DNA of 19,769 nt from Candidatus Moraniibacteriota bacterium (lineage in GTDB: Bacteria; Patescibacteriota; Minisyncoccia; Moranbacterales; GCA-2747515). Shown piece by piece: positions 15,142 through 19,769 of this stretch (the stretch's first letter is position 1; each line of letters starts with the position of its first letter). The stretch is from NCBI GenBank assembly GCA_029938745.1, contig JAOZUJ010000010.1, positions 1 to 19,769 of the forward strand. The letters run 5' to 3'. The notes under the pieces were generated by a model. It saw only the letters and a list, made by a program, of their open reading frames with translations, was not told the DNA's origin and made no database searches. Made by a program: the position numbers and the translations under genes.

Positions 15142-15432
15142 ATGTCGAAAAAGTTCAAAGAAGAAGATGTGCAAATATTATGTTTTTATGCGGTATTATC
15201 CGAAGAAGAAAAGGAGCGATTCTCCAAACAGTTGAAAGCTTCTGACATAAAAGTTGGGATGACCGTGATTGCAGATTATCTGCAGCTACATAAATATTTG
15301 ATCGAACTTCATGCAGAAAAATATTGGATGGATCGTATTGCTGAGATGTTAACAGCAGGTATTATGCTGGAGTGGAATGAAAGATTCAATCAAGCGTGTT
15401 ACTTGCCAAAATCACCTAGAGTACGATCATAA
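15142..15432 (+). CDS. Small protein of unknown function, 96 residues
   Basis: I do not recognise it. A soluble, mostly helical protein: a charged start (MSKKFKEEDVQ) and helices through EEEKERFSKQLKA, VIADYLQLHKYLIELHAEKYWMDRIAEML and LEWNERFNQACYL. No signal peptide or TM helix. The start is supported by GGGGGTG (15131-15137). The gene is alone, ended by a long hairpin. The promoter is unclear: TTGACA at 15034-15039 overlaps the divergent promoter and has only a weak -10 (TAATCT, 15057). Confidence 0.7.
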   Translation: MSKKFKEEDVQILCFYAVLSEEEKERFSKQLKASDIKVGMTVIADYLQLHKYLIELHAEKYWMDRIAEMLTAGIMLEWNERFNQACYLPKSPRVRS

Positions 15433-15518
15433 TCCAAGCATGCACGGTAAAAAAATCGGTTATGATAAACAAGAACTTTTTGCTTTTCCGCAAGTATTAA
15501 GTTTGTCACAATAATGTC

Positions 15519-15558
15519 AATCCACTTTCTCAAATTTGAGGAAGTGGATTTTATTTTT
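15519..15558 (+). terminator. Intrinsic terminator
   Basis: AATCCACTT (15519-15527) and CTCAAATTTGAG form a 16-base-arm inverted repeat to AAGTGGATT (15542-15550), followed by TTATTTTT. It lies 86 nt after the gene at 15142. Confidence 0.85.
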
Positions 15559-15603
15559 GTACATCATAATTTAATATGTGTAGTAGAATATAAATTTATA
15601 CAA

Positions 15604-15633
15604 TTGACAAATACGAAATTTTGTGTATATTAT
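15604..15633 (+). promoter_or_regulatory. Promoter for the four-TM protein gene
   Basis: TTGACA (15604-15609) with TATATT after 16 bp (15626-15631) or TATTAT after 18 bp (15628-15633). It lies inside the open frame that begins at 15623, which is why that upstream start is rejected. Confidence 0.7.
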
Positions 15634-15688
15634 TAAAGAACAAAGACAAGATAGTTTTTTTAATAATTTTTCAAGAGAGGTTGAACTC

Positions 15689-16285
15689 ATGAAACGAATT
15701 TTATTTTTTGCAGATGCAGTAATTATGTATTTTGTTGATCCGGCGATGCAACAATTGCAACGTTGGACTCGCCATAATAATTTTTGGCTGGCGAAAAGAT
15801 TTATTGATGGCTTGCACATTGCGTTTGCTGGATATGCGCTGTTTTTGATCTATAACACAGAGTTTGTAGTTCCTGGTGTATTCTTTCTATGTATAAATGT
15901 TATCATTTTGAGTGCGCTATCGATGCGAGTCTGGAAGTTTCTGATGAAAAAAATAGGTAAAAACAATCGCAGACATGTATTTAAACGAGAACATGATCGT
16001 GGCGTATATTATGCAAAGTGTGGGTGTTACAATCCAGCGATTGTTAAATTGGAGTGTTATCGCTTACGTCGGTTAATCGAGGTGTGTGGTTTGGCTGTGT
16101 TGCTACCTGTCATACATGCCCTTGATCCAACACTGTTATTTATTACGGTGCCGACGATGTTGTATGCTGTGTCGATTACTTTGTGGCTGTACATGCGCTC
16201 GGCCACAACAGTAACAAATGGCTATGGCACGTCATCTCAAAAAAAGAAGCAAGTAAAAACATTGCAGTTGTTGCAACTCGTATGA
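15689..16285 (+). CDS. Membrane protein with four predicted TM helices, unknown function
   Basis: 198 residues from ATG 15689, which has AGAGAGG (15674-15680) upstream; the frame is open further up but that part overlaps the promoter. Hydrophobic segments lie at about 41-58, 63-82, 134-151 and 153-173. Between TM2 and TM3 is a basic cytoplasmic loop (KKIGKNNRRHVFKREHDRG) followed by YYAKCGCYNPAI. The C-terminus is basic (SSQKKKQVK). The stop is TGA. No recognised family; an isolated gene with its own promoter and terminator. Confidence 0.75.
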   Translation: MKRILFFADAVIMYFVDPAMQQLQRWTRHNNFWLAKRFIDGLHIAFAGYALFLIYNTEFVVPGVFFLCINVIILSALSMRVWKFLMKKIGKNNRRHVFKREHDRGVYYAKCGCYNPAIVKLECYRLRRLIEVCGLAVLLPVIHALDPTLLFITVPTMLYAVSITLWLYMRSATTVTNGYGTSSQKKKQVKTLQLLQLV

Positions 16286-16315
16286 GGAGGTATATATAAA
16301 CCTCATTGATATAAA

Positions 16316-16352
16316 GCTATGTGTTTGTAGATACAAACACATAGCCTTTTTT
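16316..16352 (+). terminator. Intrinsic terminator
   Basis: GCTATGTGTTTGT (16316-16328), loop AGAT, then ACAAACACATAGC (16333-16345) and a T-run. A second inverted repeat, ATGAGG to CCTCAT (about 16282-16305), overlaps the stop codon of the preceding gene. Confidence 0.92.
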
Positions 16353-16356
16353 ATTT

Positions 16357-16385
16357 CTGACATATTGTGATATTTGTGGTAGAAT
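16357..16385 (+). promoter_or_regulatory. Promoter for the AAA+ gene
   Basis: CTGACA (16357-16362), a 17-bp spacer and an extended -10 TGGTAGAAT (16377-16385). It covers the first codons of the longer open frame from 16367, so the true start is ATG 16412. Confidence 0.75.
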
Positions 16386-16411
16386 GGAATTATTCTAAAT
16401 ATAAAAATAAA

Positions 16412-18871
16412 ATGAATAAGAAGAGTTTCTTACAATGGTATATTGGAGCTGGTTTACGAGAGTTTTTTGCAATATGGAAGCGATTTATAGTATTTATTCC
16501 GCGATATTATTCAGTGGGATTGCTTTTTCGTACACTTTTTTCACCGTGGCATAGGGATATTTCACCAAAGACATGGCGTGGTTTTAGTCCAATTAGATCA
16601 CTGAAAAAGTTTTTGTGGAATTTTATTTCTCGTATCATTGGTGCAGTGGTCCGACTTGTTGTCGTATTTTTTGCACTGTTTGTGTGGTTACTTGTTATTT
16701 TTGGTGGAACAATAATTATTGCTGTATATGTATTTGCACCACTGTTTATTATTATTTCAATACCAATATTTTTTACACAGCACTGGCTCGTTGGTGTCAG
16801 TGTGTGCGTGGTGACATGTATTGTTGTATTGTTTGCATATATTACATATCGTATCATTGGACACAAGCCGTACAATCAAATGGATATTATGGAGTTGCAT
16901 CAACAAAAGTGGTTCTATCGTGTTTATGAACGCATTGGAGTGAGTAAAGAAGAAATTCCACAGAATGTATTACATGATTTTGATGCATTTAAGAAATTTT
17001 TAAGAGAGCAAGATATCACAATCGAAGAATTTGAAAAAATTATTTCATGGGAATTAGAAAAACAAAAAGAACGTGAAGTAGATGCACAGCCATTTTCAGT
17101 GGAGAAATTTTTGGAAAAGCGACCAATTGGACTAAACTGGCATTTTGGATATACAACACAATTAGATAAATATGCACAAGACATTACACGATTTGACACA
17201 GGCGATGATGTGTACACGCAATTTTATGGTTTTGTGCAAGAGATGCATTTGGCAGAAGTAGTTTTAGCACGAACAAATGAAAATAACATGATACTCACTG
17301 GTGCACCGGGCACCGGGCGACACATGATCGTGCATGAATTAGCACGGAGAATTCGTAGTGGATATTTTCAAAGTGATTTTATGCGTCACATGCGTGTTTT
17401 ACAATGTGATTTTACGAGTGTGATTGCACAGGCTCGCAGTAACGGAAAAGATCCAGAAGATTTAATTCATCATTTATTTTTTGAGGCAGCACACGCGGGG
17501 AACGTAATTTTAGTTGTGGATGGTCTCGAAAAGTATATGCACACACAGCAACAATATGGATTTTCATTTAGTGAAATTATAAATCAGTATGCGCCGCTCG
17601 AATCATTTCGCATGATTGGCATTGCTTCTGAAGAAAATTTTTATGAGCACATCAATGATCAAAAAACCTTTTTGCGTAATTTTGATGTTATTCCAGTACA
17701 TGAGATGGATGAAGATGGGGCAATGAGGGTTTTGTTCACGAGATTTTATGGAAAAGATCACACACCGTTTACATATCAATCATTACGTCAAATTATTTCT
17801 GATTCTACACGATATACAAATACTGCACCGTTGCCAACACGAGCAATTGATTTGGCAATGGATGTTTTCATAGAATGGCAAAAACATGGCACTGGGTTTA
17901 TCGATGTGCAGACTGTTGATGACTTTATTCGTGTAAAGACTGGCGTGCCCGTGGGAAAAATACAAACAGATGAATCTGAAAAACTATTATCATTGGAAGA
18001 ATCATTTCACGAGCGTATTGTGGGACAAAACGATGCTGTGAATGCTGTGGCAGGAGCAGTAAGAAAAATGCGTTCTGGAATGACACAGGCAGATAAGCCT
18101 GCGGGCAGTTTCCTTTTCCTAGGTCCGACAGGAGTAGGTAAAACTGAAATGGCAAAGGTTTTGGCTGATCAATATTATGGCTCACGTGACAAAGTCATTC
18201 GATTGGATATGAGTGAGTTTCAAGGGGACAGTGCAATAGATAAGCTGATTGGTTCAAAGGAGTTAAAGCAACAAGGAATTCTTACAACGGCAGCACGCGA
18301 ACATCCATACGCACTTTTGCTTTTGGATGAGATTGAAAAAGCAGATCCTCGTGTGCTAGATCTTTTTTTGCAGATCTTGGATGAAGGGTTTTTGCATGAT
18401 GCATTTGGACGCAAGGTCAACTTTACAACGATGATCATTATTGCGACATCTAATGTGGCAGCTGTGACAATCAAAAAGATGATCGAATCTGGCATGGACA
18501 ATGATGCAATGGAGAAACGCATCATTGATATTATTATTGACAGTGGTGCATTTCGACCAGAATTTCTCAATCGTTTTGGCGATATAGTTATATTTCATCC
18601 ACTTGAAGAAGATCACGTTGAACGTGTGACAAAAATACTTTTAACAGAATTTGAAACAAAAATGGAGCAAGAACACAATGTTGATATCATATTTGATGAT
18701 GAAGTTGCACAAAAAATTATTACAGAAGGTTTTGACCCAGTGTTTGGTGCGCGATCACTCATTCACTATATTGATAGTACGGTGACGGATGCAGTAGCAA
18801 AAAAACTGATTACTGGTGACGTAAAACGTGGTGACAGCATACATTTTACAGTTGAAGATATGGATAAATAA
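16412..18871 (+). CDS. Membrane-anchored ClpB/ClpC-like double AAA+ ATPase
   Basis: 819 residues from ATG 16412. In place of the Clp N-domain there are about three TM helices (about 73-97, 99-120 and 125-147), then a linker and two AAA+ modules. D1 has Walker A GAPGTGRH (297-304), where the expected Lys is Arg303, and a poor Walker B VVDGLEKY. D2 is intact: GPTGVGKT (571-578), LLLLDEIEKAD (635-645), FRPEFLNRF with the arginine finger and sensor 2 GARSL. This suggests ATP hydrolysis mainly in D2. The ClpP-docking tripeptide (LGF/IGF) expected after TSNV is not seen, so a ClpB-like unfoldase or disaggregase role at the membrane is more likely than proteolysis with ClpP. No ClpB middle domain is evident. 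Such membrane Clp proteins are, to my knowledge, common in CPR genomes. Confidence 0.88.
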   Translation: MNKKSFLQWYIGAGLREFFAIWKRFIVFIPRYYSVGLLFRTLFSPWHRDISPKTWRGFSPIRSLKKFLWNFISRIIGAVVRLVVVFFALFVWLLVIFGGTIIIAVYVFAPLFIIISIPIFFTQHWLVGVSVCVVTCIVVLFAYITYRIIGHKPYNQMDIMELHQQKWFYRVYERIGVSKEEIPQNVLHDFDAFKKFLREQDITIEEFEKIISWELEKQKEREVDAQPFSVEKFLEKRPIGLNWHFGYTTQLDKYAQDITRFDTGDDVYTQFYGFVQEMHLAEVVLARTNENNMILTGAPGTGRHMIVHELARRIRSGYFQSDFMRHMRVLQCDFTSVIAQARSNGKDPEDLIHHLFFEAAHAGNVILVVDGLEKYMHTQQQYGFSFSEIINQYAPLESFRMIGIASEENFYEHINDQKTFLRNFDVIPVHEMDEDGAMRVLFTRFYGKDHTPFTYQSLRQIISDSTRYTNTAPLPTRAIDLAMDVFIEWQKHGTGFIDVQTVDDFIRVKTGVPVGKIQTDESEKLLSLEESFHERIVGQNDAVNAVAGAVRKMRSGMTQADKPAGSFLFLGPTGVGKTEMAKVLADQYYGSRDKVIRLDMSEFQGDSAIDKLIGSKELKQQGILTTAAREHPYALLLLDEIEKADPRVLDLFLQILDEGFLHDAFGRKVNFTTMIIIATSNVAAVTIKKMIESGMDNDAMEKRIIDIIIDSGAFRPEFLNRFGDIVIFHPLEEDHVERVTKILLTEFETKMEQEHNVDIIFDDEVAQKIITEGFDPVFGARSLIHYIDSTVTDAVAKKLITGDVKRGDSIHFTVEDMDK

Positions 18872-18878
18872 ATATTGT

Positions 18879-18907
18879 TTGTCACAATGTCAAAAGTGTG
18901 TTATTTT
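18879..18907 (+). promoter_or_regulatory. Promoter candidate for the last glycosyltransferase gene
   Basis: TTGTCA (18879-18884), a 17-bp spacer, then TATTTT (18902-18907), about 44 nt before the GTG start. No terminator is seen after the AAA+ gene, so read-through is also possible. Confidence 0.5.
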
Positions 18908-18950
18908 TAAAATAGAAAATTACTTATTTTCGTTTTAATAGTGCAGTTTT

Positions 18951-19769
18951 GTGAAGATCTTAATGATTGCGCCGACACCGTTTTTCTCTCACCGTGGGAC
19001 ACATATCCGGATTTTAGAAGAAGCACGAGCATTGGAGCGTTTGGGGCATAAAATTACAATCGTAACATATCACAATGGTGATGATATTGATGATTATATA
19101 ACAACGAATATTGATGTACGAAGAATCCGTAGATGGCTTTTTTGGTATCAAAAAACAGAAGCTGGTCCAGATTGGCAAAAAGTATTACTGAATATTTTTT
19201 TAATCGTGAAGTCATTCAATATGATCGGCAGTTGGAAACCAGATATAATTCATGCGCATTTACATGAAGGTGTTTTGATTGGGCGATTGATGCAGATAAT
19301 ATTTTTTTGGCGTAAGTTGCCACTTGTATCTGATTTTCATGGGAGCTTGGTGGGCGAGATGCGTTCACATGGATATCTCGGCGTACCACCGATTGGCACG
19401 ATCTTTCGGGCTATGGAAAATTGGATTGATAGCATGGGAAATGTGGCAGTTGTCAGTGCTCAGGAGAATGTTTCTGTTATTGCGCAATCGCGAGAAAATA
19501 AGGAAACGATCTATTTGTGTGACGGTGTTAATATTTCTGAATATGAAAAGGATTTTGATATAAAGAAGTTAAGAAATAAATATAATGTACCTCAAGATAA
19601 GTTTGTTGTTGTGTATACAGGGGCATTGATTGGCAATAAAGGCATCAATCATATTATGGATTCAATACCATCTGTTATTGAAAAAAATGATGATATTCAT
19701 TTTGTGATTGGTGGATTTCCGGATGAAACGGTAAAGCGATTTGTTGCGCAAAAACAATTAGAAAAAATA
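18951..19769 (+). CDS. GT4-type glycosyltransferase, 3'-truncated
   Basis: The frame opens at GTG 18951 and runs to the window edge for 273 codons without a stop. The N-terminus VKILMIAPTPFFSHRGTHIRILEEARALERLGHKI is typical of GT4 (GT-B fold) enzymes: start strand, glycine-rich loop and first helix. Further on are PDIIHAHLHEG (about 101-111), DFHGSLVGEMRSHG, VAVVSAQEN and, at the domain boundary, VVVYTGALIGNKGI with a Gly and Lys that contact the donor phosphate in this family. The EX7E donor-binding motif lies beyond the window. ATG 18963 is an alternative start but would remove the first strand. The acceptor is unknown; an envelope polysaccharide or lipid is inferred. Confidence 0.88.
   Translation, partial: MKILMIAPTPFFSHRGTHIRILEEARALERLGHKITIVTYHNGDDIDDYITTNIDVRRIRRWLFWYQKTEAGPDWQKVLLNIFLIVKSFNMIGSWKPDIIHAHLHEGVLIGRLMQIIFFWRKLPLVSDFHGSLVGEMRSHGYLGVPPIGTIFRAMENWIDSMGNVAVVSAQENVSVIAQSRENKETIYLCDGVNISEYEKDFDIKKLRNKYNVPQDKFVVVYTGALIGNKGINHIMDSIPSVIEKNDDIHFVIGGFPDETVKRFVAQKQLEKI

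Noticed and set aside
15623..15688. In-frame extension of the four-TM protein gene
   Set aside because: It overlaps the -10 region and lacks a ribosome-binding site, while ATG 15689 has AGAGAGG.
16367..16411. In-frame extension of the AAA+ gene to TTG 16367
   Set aside because: These codons overlap a CTGACA-17-TAGAAT promoter; ATG 16412 gives a sensible N-terminus.

Overview
The window looks like a chromosomal piece of an AT-rich bacterium of the Candidate Phyla Radiation (Patescibacteria). That placement is an inference. It rests on gene content and style: prfB followed by ftsE and ftsX, a short TruB without a C-terminal PUA domain, a membrane-anchored ClpB/ClpC-like AAA+ protein, large secreted surface proteins, and many small lineage-specific genes. 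TGA is used as a stop and release factor 2 is present, so the standard bacterial code (table 11) applies, not the UGA=Gly code of some CPR lineages.

Layout. (1) 1-1955: C-terminal part of a fibre-like surface protein with YadA-type head repeats and an S74 autoprocessing domain. (2) 2040-4901: tRNA-Thr(CGU), prfB read through a programmed +1 frameshift, then ftsE and ftsX. (3) 5043-6200: a secreted protein with a poly-Asp linker. (4) 6250-9075: small, mostly single-gene units, each with its own promoter and hairpin terminator. They are a pentapeptide-repeat protein, a small membrane protein, tRNA-Gln(CUG) on the minus strand, a stand-alone alarmone hydrolase-like HD protein, and an unknown 96-residue protein. 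(5) 9074-10976: one reading frame fusing TruB to a GT4 glycosyltransferase, preceded by a short leader ORF. (6) 10994-15040, minus strand: four tightly packed genes headed by a GT-C-like multi-pass membrane protein, transcribed from a promoter that appears to make a leaderless mRNA. (7) 15142-16352: two small unknown genes. (8) 16357-19769: the membrane-anchored AAA+ protein and the start of another GT4 glycosyltransferase that runs off the window.

How the genes fit together. Much of the window concerns the cell envelope: surface fibre, FtsEX, secreted protein, two GT4 enzymes, a GT-C-like transferase and a membrane AAA+ machine. A translation theme runs alongside it (two tRNAs, RF2, TruB). 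No CRISPR array, transposase, integrase or phage structural cassette was found. The most notable points are the TruB-glycosyltransferase fusion with its coupled leader ORF, the AAA+ protein with an altered first Walker A motif, the internal position of the S74 domain, and tRNA T-loop-like repeats flanking the pentapeptide gene. I saw no clear new multi-gene defence or mobile system.
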